Translations under genes and position numbers: made by a program
Part shown: positions 17,680 through 26,284 of the stretch, piece after piece
Layout of the letters: the number at the start of each line of letters is the position of its first letter
Position numbering within the stretch: the stretch's first letter is position 1
Assembly (NCBI GenBank): GCA_009779855.1
Contig: WRBC01000012.1
Span: 1-50,897 of the forward strand
Origin: Coriobacteriia bacterium
GTDB lineage: Bacteria; Actinomycetota; Coriobacteriia; WRKU01; WQUG01
Reading direction: 5' to 3'
Length of the DNA: 50,897 nt
Notes under the pieces: generated by a model
What the model saw: the letters and a program-made list of their open reading frames with translations, nothing else
Databases searched by the model: none
What the model was told of the DNA's origin: nothing

Positions 17680-17946
17680 CTAGGGAAGAGGATCATACCC
17701 TCCAGGATGAAAGGGGTGGCACTTAAGAATTCTTTTAAGTGCTAACCAGCCACCCTTAAATACCCCATAAGTACTTATTGCTTCTAAAGCGTACTCTGAG
17801 CAAGTTGGTAAAAATCTGCAGGTGGGCGGGAAAAGAGGGGAGATAACCTGCTGATACCCTCGTATCATTAGTACAATAGCTTTTCTAGGTAAACTAAGTA
17901 CTATTTGCCTAATTTTACTTTTTTCAAAATTTTGTAAGCGATTCAT
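17680..17946 (-). CDS. yidD: membrane protein insertion efficiency factor YidD
   Basis: An 88-residue YidD, a small membrane-associated helper of YidC. The family signature is complete: [27 protein letters not shown] and HPGGYDP. The N-terminus has an extra basic stretch ([13 protein letters not shown]). It lies 20 nt after rnpA and 123 nt before yidC. Confidence 0.95.
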   Translation of the reverse strand: MNRLQNFEKSKIRQIVLSLPRKAIVLMIRGYQQVISPLFPPTCRFLPTCSEYALEAISTYGVFKGGWLALKRILKCHPFHPGGYDPLP

Positions 17947-17966
17947 TATATCAGTTACCTTTAATC

Positions 17967-18335
17967 TTATTGAACCGCGTAGATGTTCTCAATAATTTCT
18001 ATAAGTTCTTTTGTTACTTGATCCGAATTCAGTTGGAAAAGATTAAAGTTAGCCATCAAAATGATATTATTTTTATCATATATTTCTCTAACTTTAGGAC
18101 TATTAAGCGCAGAAGCCATTCCTTCACGCAAAAGACGCTTGCAGCGATTCCTAAATACTGCGTCTCCTAACCTTTTTGGAGCAATAAACGCAATTTTACC
18201 TAAACCATTTGAGTTCTTAATATCACATGAGTGTATAGCCCTTACAAACACAAGAAGCGATCGACCTTTATAGCGTCGACCGCCTTGTAATGTAGCTGCA
18301 ATATCTTTAGAACTTAAAGTATTAAATCGAGTCAT
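17967..18335 (-). CDS. rnpA: ribonuclease P protein component RnpA
   Basis: A 122-residue protein subunit of RNase P, which helps the catalytic RNA remove tRNA 5' leaders. The family signature [11 protein letters not shown] is present after [14 protein letters not shown]. It follows rpmH by 60 nt, the near-universal rpmH-rnpA arrangement. The RNase P RNA gene is not in the window. Confidence 0.95.
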   Translation of the reverse strand: MTRFNTLSSKDIAATLQGGRRYKGRSLLVFVRAIHSCDIKNSNGLGKIAFIAPKRLGDAVFRNRCKRLLREGMASALNSPKVREIYDKNNIILMANFNLFQLNSDQVTKELIEIIENIYAVQ

Positions 18336-18395
18336 AATTAATAACTTTAAGAGGCAAACCCCTAGAAACTAGAGGAATAAGCCCACTAATACAGT

Positions 18396-18542
18396 TTATT
18401 TGGCACTAGGACAAAGTACGCGACGACCCTTGCGGCGACGACTTGCCAATACGGCACGTCCACCACGTGTCGACATGCGCGCACGAAAACCATGCACCTT
18501 TGCACGGCGCCGATTGTTCGGCTGATAAGTTCGCTTGCTCAT
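18396..18542 (-). CDS. rpmH: 50S ribosomal protein L34
   Basis: This 48-residue L34 begins [20 protein letters not shown] and includes [18 protein letters not shown], as in all bacterial L34. The start is ATG at 18542 because AAAGGAGGAAAC immediately precedes it; a longer upstream frame is only leader. The C-terminus has a Cys (VLCPSAK), a small oddity. It is the first gene of the minus-strand group leaving oriC. Confidence 0.96.
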   Translation of the reverse strand: MSKRTYQPNNRRRAKVHGFRARMSTRGGRAVLASRRRKGRRVLCPSAK

Positions 18543-18654
18543 GTTTCCTCCTTTATAAAGTGTTGCTCTATATATTAATGTATAGATTATTGAAATAGTC
18601 ATACACAATAAAATAATCACCGTTACTTTTAGGTGACTTTTCACAAGGCTACTC

Positions 18655-18683
18655 ATCATAGTATGAAATAGCAGACTGGTCAA
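18655..18683 (-). promoter_or_regulatory. promoter of rpmH operon
   Basis: On the minus strand TTGACC (18678-18683) and TATGAT (18655-18660) are separated by exactly 17 nt. It would start transcription about 105 nt upstream of the rpmH ATG. Confidence 0.8.
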
Positions 18684-18699
18684 ATTTCATAGCTTATCT

Positions 18700-19110
18700 G
18701 TAAGATTATTCATGGCAGGAAATTGCTTTAATCTGTGGATAATGTGGAAATCGCAGAATTTACACAAGGATAACTTGTGGAAAACAATTTTAATGTATCT
18801 GGTTGCGTCCAAATTGAAATCTTGCTTTGTTAGCATACTTCACAGGTGTTTTAGGGTGTGGAAAAGTATTCCTTTATACTTAAAAATAATCTTTACCTAA
18901 AGAACTTTGACAATAGAAGAAAAGCTTTCTTTATCCCCAAAATAGCATAATATGTGGAAAAGTATGAAATCCCCAGTACAATGATGACGAACACAGTTTC
19001 GCTTTAAAAAAACTGCAGGTCAAGCATGCTATTTCACAAAGGATAAAGAACTGAATTCTTCTGTGAGTAACGTGGATAACCAATAAAAAACGAAAAACTG
19101 TGGAAAGTGA
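18700..19110. other. oriC: replication origin oriC (DnaA-box cluster)
   Basis: The 557-base gap between rpmH and the next gene holds many DnaA-box-like 9-mers. TGTGGATAA is a perfect box at 18734-18742. Near matches are TGTGGAAAT at 18743, TGTGGAAAA at 18776, 18857 and 18953, CGTGGATAA at 19071, and TGTGGAAAG at 19099. Most share the same orientation. The sequence is AT-rich and gene direction switches from minus to plus across it. A second AT-rich element lies between dnaA and dnaN, so the origin may be bipartite. Confidence 0.8.
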
Positions 19111-19114
19111 AACA

Positions 19115-20041
19115 ATGTCTGGACTTGCTGAAAAGCAAATGAAATATAAAAAGAAAAGAGTCTTAGGCTCTGACTTTGAAATTCTTAATTTTTCAGGGAT
19201 AGAAGAAGGTAAAGAATTTCCTCATGCTTCTAAGAAAACAAAGGACGAGCTTTTAAATAACTTTTCCAAAGATTCGAAAATTGCAATCTATGAATCTTTT
19301 TATAGTGAGCCTAGAGTTGTAACTATTAAATATCACGAGGACCATAAAGAGTATATAGAAATACTTAGCCAAAAAACACATACATTATGTCAGCAATTTT
19401 CCTTTGTCTTTCCTTATCCTATAATTAAATCACTCGTTGAAAATTTTATTCATGCTAATTTTTTTGAGCCTATTATTTCAATTCTCGATGAAGGAAAGAC
19501 ACTTAAATTATCTGATCAAGGACAAGGAATTACTAATAAGTCTGCAATCCTTAAAGTAGGATTCACCACTGCTAACAGCTATCATAAAAACTTTATTGCT
19601 GGTGTAGGTTCAGGATTTCCTACGATAGAACACTATGCAAATATGTCAGGCGGCACCCTAACTATAGAGGACAACCTTATTCAGGGAACTGTAGTAACTC
19701 TAAGTTTAATCCCATATAAAAATAACCTTAATTTAAATAAAGAACCTTATCAAGATATTTGTAAAAATGAACCCTTCTCTATTCATACAATAGAGATTTT
19801 TAATTCTCCTTTACCAAAGTCTTTATCAGAAAGGCAACAAGAAGTTCTTGTAGCAGTAACCGACTGTGGTTTTATTGGACCGAGTCAGCTAGCCGAACTT
19901 TTTGAAATTAGTGTAGCAACTGCCTATAGAGATCTACAGTACCTAGAATGCCAAGGATATGTACACTCTGATGCAGGAAAAAGAACTATTACCAAAGAAG
20001 GACTTCATTACTTAGAAACTTATATTTTTGGAACAAATTAA
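19115..20041 (+). CDS. GHKL-type ATPase fused to winged-helix DNA-binding domain
   Basis: This protein of about 308 residues is not one I can name. The middle has a Bergerat ATP-binding fold: an N-box (IKSLVENFIHANF, about residues 104-116), a G1 box (LSDQGQGI, about 132-139) and a G2 box (GVGSGFPTIEHYANMSGG, about 163-180), ending GTVVTLSL. The C-terminus (about 237-300) is a helix-turn-helix (SERQQEVLVAV, SQLAELFEISVATAYRDL). It therefore looks like a cytoplasmic ATP-sensing DNA-binding regulator; no phospho-acceptor His domain or membrane segment is seen. It lies between oriC and dnaA and shares their orientation and AT-rich base use. The start is ATG at 19115, with GGAAAG upstream; a GTG at 19100 would put the first codon inside a DnaA-box-like sequence. 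Confidence 0.75.
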   Translation: MSGLAEKQMKYKKKRVLGSDFEILNFSGIEEGKEFPHASKKTKDELLNNFSKDSKIAIYESFYSEPRVVTIKYHEDHKEYIEILSQKTHTLCQQFSFVFPYPIIKSLVENFIHANFFEPIISILDEGKTLKLSDQGQGITNKSAILKVGFTTANSYHKNFIAGVGSGFPTIEHYANMSGGTLTIEDNLIQGTVVTLSLIPYKNNLNLNKEPYQDICKNEPFSIHTIEIFNSPLPKSLSERQQEVLVAVTDCGFIGPSQLAELFEISVATAYRDLQYLECQGYVHSDAGKRTITKEGLHYLETYIFGTN

Positions 20042-20099
20042 AAATAGTAGTAAATAAATGTTCGTATTTAAGTTATACAATAGGAAAGGTAATACATAA

Positions 20100-21647
20100 G
20101 TGTCAGACTTAAGCGAAAAAAATGAATTAGTGACAGAACTAGATAAAAACGACATGGACTATCTATGGGAAAAATCCTTAGAAATATTAGGATCTCATCC
20201 AGATATACCTGAATCACGATTTAAAAGCCTTTTCTTACGCATGTCCCCTATTAACTTCAGCGAAGATGGAATATTTTCACTAGGAGTTCCAAATAAGTTT
20301 AATCAGCGCCTTGTGGAAAAAACCTGCCTTCCCCCTATAGTGGAAACTTTACGCCAGGTAAGTGAACGTAATGATCTTGAAATTATAATAGAAGTAGATG
20401 AGTCTGTACCATCAAGTTATAACGTTGCTCCCTTACCACCAGAACTAATTACCACTAATCTAAGCGAAACTAACAATACTAGTGAAAATCCTAATGTTGC
20501 CTCTATAAATATAAATGACGCAATTAGAAAACCTATTACCGAAACTCCCAAAAAATCACCTCTTTCAAAAAGCGATTTTAATGATCTAAAACTAGACTCA
20601 AAATATACCTTTTCTTCCTTTATCGTAGGGGATTCAAATAACTTTGCATATACCTCTGCATTGGCTGTTGCGGAATCTCCAGCATTGAGCTACAACCCTC
20701 TTTTTATATGGGGTGCCTCTGGATTAGGTAAAACTCACCTTCTTCATGCCGTGGGAAATCATATTTCAGAAATATATCCAGAAAAACGTATCGTATGTAC
20801 TACTGCTAAAAACCTTGTTGAACAATTTGTTAGAGCAACCACCAATATCTCTAAAAAATCTCATCGTCAAATACGAAGCGCTTCTGCAGAAGAAGAAATG
20901 AGAAATCATTACAGAAATGCTGACCTATTACTTGTTGATGATATTCAAGATCTTAAAGGAGAAGGAACTACTAATAATTTCTTCCATACCTTTAATTATC
21001 TTATCGAGAGAAGAAAACAAATTGTTCTTGTTGCAGATAGATCCCCTGAAGAACTCAAATTAGACGAACGGATCACTTCACGATTTAAATCTGGACTTAT
21101 GGTAGACGTACAGCCTCCTACCTATGAAATGCGCTGCGCCATTCTTAGAAATTTTGTAAAGGATATGAGTATTCCTTTTACTGATGATTCAATCGATTTA
21201 ATAGCGGAAAAATCATCTGATAATATTCGAGAACTTGAAGGCGCTGTTATAAGAGCAAATGCCTGGGCAACTATTAACAAGCAACCCATTGCAAACCTAG
21301 AAGTAGTAGAAAAGGCTATTGCGGGCTATTTTCCAGAAAAAGAAGCTCGCCCAATATCAATATCTGCAATACAGAAAGAAGTTTGCAGGTGCTTTGGTGT
21401 TACTCATACCGAACTAACAGGATCAAAAAGAAAGCAGGAGATAGTTTTTCCTAGGCATATTGCTATGTTCTTATCTGCCGAACTAACTGACTCGTCCACA
21501 CCACAAATAGGAAAAGCTTTCGGAAATAGGGATCACACTACAGTAATGCATGCCGTTGACAAGATAAAGAAAAAAATGAAAACAGAAACGGAAACCCTTG
21601 ACCAAATTCAATACCTTACAAGAATTCTAAGAAATAAAGCAATGTAA
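20100..21647 (+). CDS. dnaA: chromosomal replication initiator DnaA
   Basis: A 515-residue initiator that binds DnaA boxes and melts oriC. Domain I covers about residues 15-100, followed by a polar linker (100-160). The AAA+ domain has Walker A WGASGLGKTHLLHAVG (about 204-219) and Walker B LLLVDDIQDL (about 276-285). Domain IV shows the DnaA signature GNRDHTTVMHAVDKI. Compared with the usual sequence, about ten extra residues (SKKSHRQIRS) lie before the Walker B region. The start is GTG at 20100 with AGGAAAGG upstream. It is separated from oriC by the GHKL gene. Confidence 0.97.
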   Translation: MSDLSEKNELVTELDKNDMDYLWEKSLEILGSHPDIPESRFKSLFLRMSPINFSEDGIFSLGVPNKFNQRLVEKTCLPPIVETLRQVSERNDLEIIIEVDESVPSSYNVAPLPPELITTNLSETNNTSENPNVASININDAIRKPITETPKKSPLSKSDFNDLKLDSKYTFSSFIVGDSNNFAYTSALAVAESPALSYNPLFIWGASGLGKTHLLHAVGNHISEIYPEKRIVCTTAKNLVEQFVRATTNISKKSHRQIRSASAEEEMRNHYRNADLLLVDDIQDLKGEGTTNNFFHTFNYLIERRKQIVLVADRSPEELKLDERITSRFKSGLMVDVQPPTYEMRCAILRNFVKDMSIPFTDDSIDLIAEKSSDNIRELEGAVIRANAWATINKQPIANLEVVEKAIAGYFPEKEARPISISAIQKEVCRCFGVTHTELTGSKRKQEIVFPRHIAMFLSAELTDSSTPQIGKAFGNRDHTTVMHAVDKIKKKMKTETETLDQIQYLTRILRNKAM

Positions 21648-21894
21648 AACACTCGGGGAAAAGTTGTTAATAAAGCAGAGAAAGGAAAGGATAAAATAGC
21701 CACTTATCCAGATTAGTATCACTACAAAACTGATTCTACGGTAAAACACAAGTACTTATTAACATGTTTACCTAATAGGACACACCCATATCACTAAGCT
21801 GATTTAGACTTTTACACATTTCCACATTCCCAATTACAATTACAAATTATATATATAATAATTAACTAATAACATCGACGATAGGGGATCCATC
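21648..21894. other. AT-rich dnaA-dnaN intergenic region, possible unwinding element
   Basis: The 247-base gap has box-like 9-mers (TTATCCAGA at 21714, TTATTAACA at 21757, ATTTCCACA near 21818) and a strongly AT-rich run (about 21839-21872, ATTATATATATAATAATT). It could be a second origin module or the dnaN promoter region. I see no gene here. Confidence 0.5.
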
Positions 21895-22992
21895 GTGAAA
21901 ATTAATACCAATAAGCAAACTTTACTTACTGCTCTTAATAGAGTCATAAAAGCAACAGCATCAAGACCTTCTGTTCCTTACCTATCGGGAATATTAATTA
22001 CAGCTACAGAATCAGAAGTAAGTTTGTTTGCATCTGATCTTGAGACATCTGTTCAGACAAAAATTGAATGTTTGGTAGAGGGTGTAGGAAAAGTAGCAGT
22101 CACAGGAAAGATTTTATTAAATATTGTTAGTGCTCTTCCTGATACTAATGTTCAGATAGAAGAAGATGGTGAGTTCCTAAAAATTACAGCTGGGCAATCA
22201 GAATTCGAAATAAGAAAAATAAATACAGAAGATTTTTCATCTTTTCCGGAAATACAAAGTGAGCAGGAAGCTCTTATCCCAACAGATAAATTAGTAAAGA
22301 TGGTTAAGAAGGTAAGCAAAGCTGTAAGTCGTGATGAGAGCCGTGTTGTATTAACAGGTGTCCTACTTACTGTTGAAGGTGAAATTATTACTATGGTTTC
22401 AACAGATAGTTTTCGTCTTGCTTTAATAGAACAAAAACTTGAAAATCCTATAGAAGGATCTTTCGAGGCACTTGTTCCCGGAAAGGTACTTGATGAAATT
22501 GCGCGCATGATAAGTGGGGCAGAGGCAGTACAAATAGAGGCTTCAGTAAATCAGGTACTCTTTAGTTTTGATGATACTAAAATGCTAACGCGTAGATTGG
22601 AAGGGAAATTTCCCAATTATAAGCAGCTTATACCAACTAGCTATACTACTAAAGCTATTATTGATCACGCAGAATTATTAGATTCAGTAAGGCGTGTATC
22701 TTTACTTGCTCTTAATAATGCCGCAATTAGTGTTGAAGTTTCTGCTGAAGATCAAACTCTTTCATTAAGTTCAAAGACGCAAGAACTGGGATCAGCTCAG
22801 GAAAGTATTTTAGTGAAAGCAGAAGGGGAAGATAATTCTATTGCAATTAATTATTCCTATTTTATTGATGGTCTCAGTTCAATAAATTCCGATACGGTGT
22901 ATTTAGAAATTCAAGACCCTTTAAGACCAGGGATAGTTCGTGCACCAGAGGAAAATTTTACCTATTTAGTTATGCCTGTTCGTGCTCAATAA
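21895..22992 (+). CDS. dnaN: DNA polymerase III beta sliding clamp
   Basis: A 365-residue clamp that encircles DNA and tethers polymerase III. Three repeated clamp domains are visible in order; typical segments are SRPSVPYLSGILI near the N-terminus, SRDESRVVLTGVLL in domain 2 and RRLEGKFPNYKQLIP. It ends with YLVMPVRAQ, matching the family's closing MP(M/V)R motif. The start is GTG at 21895 with AGGGGATC upstream. recF follows after 17 nt. Confidence 0.96.
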   Translation: MKINTNKQTLLTALNRVIKATASRPSVPYLSGILITATESEVSLFASDLETSVQTKIECLVEGVGKVAVTGKILLNIVSALPDTNVQIEEDGEFLKITAGQSEFEIRKINTEDFSSFPEIQSEQEALIPTDKLVKMVKKVSKAVSRDESRVVLTGVLLTVEGEIITMVSTDSFRLALIEQKLENPIEGSFEALVPGKVLDEIARMISGAEAVQIEASVNQVLFSFDDTKMLTRRLEGKFPNYKQLIPTSYTTKAIIDHAELLDSVRRVSLLALNNAAISVEVSAEDQTLSLSSKTQELGSAQESILVKAEGEDNSIAINYSYFIDGLSSINSDTVYLEIQDPLRPGIVRAPEENFTYLVMPVRAQ

Positions 22993-23009
22993 TTTAAATT
23001 GTACAAAGT

Positions 23010-24116
23010 ATGTCTTATACGGTTGAAACATTAGAACTTAATGGTTTTCGCTCTTATAGGAAAGCTAAAATAAATTTTGACCCTTCACTGACAATTCTGT
23101 ATGGTCCAAATGCGGCAGGGAAAACAAATATTATTGAAGCATTACAGCTTTTAACTGTGGGAGAATCTTTTCGTAAGCCTTTGAGGCAAGATTTAATTTA
23201 TTGGGAGTGTAATCAAGCACATGTAAAGATGAGGGCAGTTGATAAGTCTTTACAACGCGATGTTGAATTGCGTATCTCGGAAGAAAATAAAAATATTTTT
23301 GTAAATGAAAAGAGAATACGATCGTTTCATGATTTAAGTGTTGCTTTACCTTGTGTTATTTTTACTCCTGATGATCTACGTATAGTAAAAGAATCATCGC
23401 AGCGCAGACGGCAAGAGATAGATACTTTAGGTACTCAACTTTCGTCCACGTATGCTCGCTTAGTTTCCGAATATAAGAAAATTATCATACAGCGAAATAA
23501 ATTACTTAAAGATAATCAGTACGGAACGGATATTTTCCTCGCGTGGACAGAGAGAATGATTGAGGCTGGGGTAATACTGGCAGAAAAACGCAGTTCTCTT
23601 TTTAGTAAATTGATTGATCCTATGACTCATTTTTATACAAGATTATTGGATGAAAACCAAAAAGGGCAAAAAATAGGACTTCGTTATGAATCGTCTTGGG
23701 GAGAAGAGTGTAGTTATCAATCATTTTCTACGGCCTTAGAACTTCGATCAGAAGATGAACGTTTGCGTAGGCAAAGTTTGGTTGGGCCACATCGTGATGA
23801 TCTTATTTTTGAGATTAATGGGAAACCTGCACGATCATTTGCTTCGCAGGGACAACAAAGGTCTATAGCTCTTGCTTGGAAATTGGCTCAGTTATCGGTA
23901 ATTGAGGATATTACTCAATCGCGTCCTTTATTATTGTTGGATGATGTTATGAGTGAACTTGATCAAACACGACGCCATTATCTGGCAGGATTAGTAGGGG
24001 ATACTGCTCAGACCGTTATAACTACAGCACATATAGACTATTTCGATAAAGACTTAATAAAAAGAGCAAAAACTATTTTTATTCCGGATGATGTTATTAG
24101 TTCGGAGGGAGTTTGA
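23010..24116 (+). CDS. recF: DNA replication/repair protein RecF
   Basis: A 368-residue SMC-like ATPase that helps load RecA at single-strand gaps. It has Walker A YGPNAAGKTNIIEA (about residues 31-44), the ABC signature region SFASQGQQRSIALAWKLA and Walker B PLLLLDDVMSELD. There is no strong ribosome binding site before the ATG, which fits translational coupling to dnaN 17 nt upstream. The next gene starts 1 nt after the recF stop. Confidence 0.95.
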   Translation: MSYTVETLELNGFRSYRKAKINFDPSLTILYGPNAAGKTNIIEALQLLTVGESFRKPLRQDLIYWECNQAHVKMRAVDKSLQRDVELRISEENKNIFVNEKRIRSFHDLSVALPCVIFTPDDLRIVKESSQRRRQEIDTLGTQLSSTYARLVSEYKKIIIQRNKLLKDNQYGTDIFLAWTERMIEAGVILAEKRSSLFSKLIDPMTHFYTRLLDENQKGQKIGLRYESSWGEECSYQSFSTALELRSEDERLRRQSLVGPHRDDLIFEINGKPARSFASQGQQRSIALAWKLAQLSVIEDITQSRPLLLLDDVMSELDQTRRHYLAGLVGDTAQTVITTAHIDYFDKDLIKRAKTIFIPDDVISSEGV

Positions 24117-24117
24117 T

Positions 24118-24471
24118 ATGAATTCCGAATATGATTATGTTTTTGAAGAATATGATCTAGATAAAGTTAGTAAAACAAGTCCTTTAGGTATTGAAGTTTC
24201 TAAATTAATGGGAAGATTGGATCCTGATGGAAGTATGAGTGCTGATGGGCCTAGTATTAGTGCTGTACAAAGTGCATGGAATGATGTTGCAGGTAGCCAA
24301 GTTGCTGATATTACTCGTAGTGTTTATATTCGAAATGATGAAGTGGTAGTTATTTTGAGTTCATCTATTTGGGCACAAGAATTAGGTTTTCTTTCTGGAG
24401 AATATTGTAAAAAACTCAATGAAGTATTAGGGACTGACTTTTTGAAGAAAGTAAGTTTTCGCGTTAAATAA
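24118..24471 (+). CDS. DciA-like DUF721 protein
   Basis: A 117-residue protein of the DUF721 family, whose DciA members load or recruit the replicative helicase DnaB. The core is AVQSAWNDVAGSQVADITRS and EVVVILSSSIWAQELGFLS, followed by LNEVLGTDFLKKVSFRVK, matching the usual fold. The start is ATG at 24118 because GGAGGGAG precedes it; a longer frame from 24088 lies inside recF. The position directly after recF is typical in Actinomycetota. Confidence 0.8.
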   Translation: MNSEYDYVFEEYDLDKVSKTSPLGIEVSKLMGRLDPDGSMSADGPSISAVQSAWNDVAGSQVADITRSVYIRNDEVVVILSSSIWAQELGFLSGEYCKKLNEVLGTDFLKKVSFRVK

Positions 24472-24633
24472 GATTAAAAAATGATTAAGTTGTTTTTAAG
24501 AGGACTTTAATCAAAAATGTGTCTGTATTATCGAGATAATTAAATTTTAAAAGTAAAGGGTTCCAGTAAAGTTTCTAATAACTTATAGTGACTTTGTTTT
24601 ACTCTCACATTTTCGCACCGGTTAGGTGGCTTA

Positions 24634-25836
24634 ATGAAAAAAGTACGATTGCAGCCAAGGGTTTTGTTTGCTCTTATTTTTGTCTTATTGTTTACGACTT
24701 TCGGGGTGCCGCAGTTTGCTCTTGCAACAAAGATGCTTCCCTCAAATGTAAAAATTCTTCTTGGATTTAAAGAGCGTTATGGAGAAGATAATAAACTTCA
24801 TTATGGTATTGATGTTTATTCTAAAAAAGACACTGAACTTTATGCCCCTGTGGAAGGAGTAATTAGTTTCGCAGGGCGCGTTCCTGGTTCTGCTGGATTA
24901 AATGTAACAGCCCTTACTATTACAACGAAAGAAGGACATCAGGTAAGTATTAATCCTTTTGCTAGCACAAAACTTCAGCGTGGGGATAGTGTAATTCTTG
25001 GACAAATGCTTGGAACAGTAAGTGATGTGGGAGACCCCTCTTCTTCAGAAAGTCATTTCCACTTAAGTCTTAGAGAAGGAGGGATATATAAAGACCCAAC
25101 ACACTTACTTATGGAAACTATTACCTCTTCAAAAGAAAACAATAATGGTTCTAATGATGTTCCACCAGTAGTAACTCCAGCACCTACTACCCCTGCAGCA
25201 AAGCCCAGTGTGCCTTTAGAGGGATCTCCAAGCGCACAAGCACAAAAAGCAAAAGTTGGAGTAAGTAGTACAGCGAAACAAGAAGCCATTAATTCTTCTG
25301 AAAACTTGATAAAAAGTACTGCAGTAGAAAGAAAAAGTACATCGGCTGAATTAATTTCTCCTAAGAATGAAATTGTACTTCAAAGAGATAAAAAGCAAGT
25401 AAGAAGTAATTCATTAATTGCAGAGGGAAAAGTAAGAGGGCTTGAAACTAAGGAAATATTTCCTAGCTTAAATGCAGTAGAAAATGAGGAAAGTGTCGTA
25501 GATAGTACACAAAGGGGACTTTCTGCACAAAGCAATATAATTTCTTTGCAAAGTTCTGACAGGATAAGTTTTGGGGATAATCGTTTAGTGGATGAAGAAG
25601 GATCAAATTTACAATTTATTCAGGGGAAGAACTTAGGATTACGTGGTGAATTTATTAATTACATATCAAACTTGAGTCAAGTGCAGCTGGCAGCAGGGAT
25701 TCTTAGCTTAGCTGCCTTATTTTCAGTTATTTGCTTAGGATCATGGAAAACTTTGCAATTAACAGGGTGTGACACTATCATCCTCAATGTAAGAGAGCGT
25801 TTAAGTTATGCTTTTATTGAAATAGTAAAAAGATGA
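24634..25836 (+). CDS. secreted M23-family (LytM-like) peptidase, membrane-anchored
   Basis: This 400-residue protein has a signal peptide (MKKVRLQPRVLFALIFVLLF ... ALA). Its LytM domain has metal ligands His56 and Asp60 in LHYGIDV and the closing HxH at residues 141-143 (SHFHLSL). It would cut peptidoglycan cross-bridges outside the membrane or regulate such an enzyme. The usual YxHL stretch between these motifs is replaced by VSINPFASTK, so one catalytic His is apparently missing and activity is uncertain. A long Ser/Pro/Lys-rich linker (about 165-345) precedes a C-terminal membrane helix (LAAGILSLAALFSVICL) and a short basic end. Confidence 0.8.
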   Translation: MKKVRLQPRVLFALIFVLLFTTFGVPQFALATKMLPSNVKILLGFKERYGEDNKLHYGIDVYSKKDTELYAPVEGVISFAGRVPGSAGLNVTALTITTKEGHQVSINPFASTKLQRGDSVILGQMLGTVSDVGDPSSSESHFHLSLREGGIYKDPTHLLMETITSSKENNNGSNDVPPVVTPAPTTPAAKPSVPLEGSPSAQAQKAKVGVSSTAKQEAINSSENLIKSTAVERKSTSAELISPKNEIVLQRDKKQVRSNSLIAEGKVRGLETKEIFPSLNAVENEESVVDSTQRGLSAQSNIISLQSSDRISFGDNRLVDEEGSNLQFIQGKNLGLRGEFINYISNLSQVQLAAGILSLAALFSVICLGSWKTLQLTGCDTIILNVRERLSYAFIEIVKR

Positions 25837-25839
25837 AAT

Positions 25840-25868
25840 TTGCGGCGCGATAATAAGGGTGCTACAAT
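25840..25868 (+). promoter_or_regulatory. promoter of rpsF operon
   Basis: TTGCGG (25840-25845) and TACAAT (25863-25868) are 17 nt apart, and TG precedes the -10 as TGCTACAAT. Transcription would start near 25875, giving a leader of about 90 nt before rpsF. Confidence 0.8.
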
Positions 25869-25876
25869 GTTTGGTC

Positions 25877-25945
25877 GCAGTTCAATTTAACTGCAAACAA
25901 AATAGTATCCTGCTCCAATTAACTCACAAAAGATTGGGGCCGCAG
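25877..25945 (+). promoter_or_regulatory. probable S6:S18 autoregulatory mRNA leader
   Basis: Two hairpins lie between the promoter and rpsF. The first is GCAGTT/AACTGC (25877-25882 and 25889-25894). The second pairs CTGC with GCAG (25910-25913 and 25942-25945) and TCCAAT with ATTGGG (25914-25919 and 25933-25938), leaving a one-sided bulge with CCG at 25940-25942. A CCG bulge on the 3' side is the known recognition feature of the S6:S18 complex. The identification is structural inference. Confidence 0.55.
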
Positions 25946-25964
25946 AGACCAGAGGAGGTGAATT

Positions 25965-26255
25965 GTGAGAACATACGAGTTACTCCTAATTCTAAATCCA
26001 ACTCTTAACGATGAAGATCGCGCTACTACACTAGAGCGTATTGGTAATCTGGTTCGTGAAAACGGGTCAGAACCTGACACTGTTGAAGAGTGGGGAAAGC
26101 GTAAGCTGGCTTATGAAATTAATAAGCTGAATGACGGCGATTATGTTCTGTATGAATTTAAAGCAGAACCTGCCAATGTTGCAGAAATCGACCGTGTTCT
26201 AGGCATTACCGATGCTGTAGTACGCTTCATCATTGTCAGACGTGACGATAAGTAA
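25965..26255 (+). CDS. rpsF: 30S ribosomal protein S6
   Basis: A 96-residue S6 that binds the 16S rRNA platform together with S18. It begins MRTYELLLILNPTLNDEDR and contains WGKRKLAYEINKLNDGDYVLYEF, as in other S6 proteins. The start is GTG at 25965, preceded by a strong AGAGGAGG. It opens an rpsF-ssb-rpsR-rplI operon. Confidence 0.96.
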   Translation: MRTYELLLILNPTLNDEDRATTLERIGNLVRENGSEPDTVEEWGKRKLAYEINKLNDGDYVLYEFKAEPANVAEIDRVLGITDAVVRFIIVRRDDK

Positions 26256-26284
26256 AACAGACAAACTTTAGACAGAGGTGTGTT

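Noticed and set aside
18543-18683. A longer rpmH product starting at 18683
   Set aside because: The extension contains the promoter region and leader; the strong AAAGGAGG site precedes the ATG at 18542, and L34 is about 45-50 residues.
18700-19110. Repeated TGTGGAAAA units as a CRISPR or direct-repeat array
   Set aside because: Spacing is irregular and the units are 9 bp DnaA-box variants; this fits oriC. No CRISPR array or cas gene is visible anywhere in the window.
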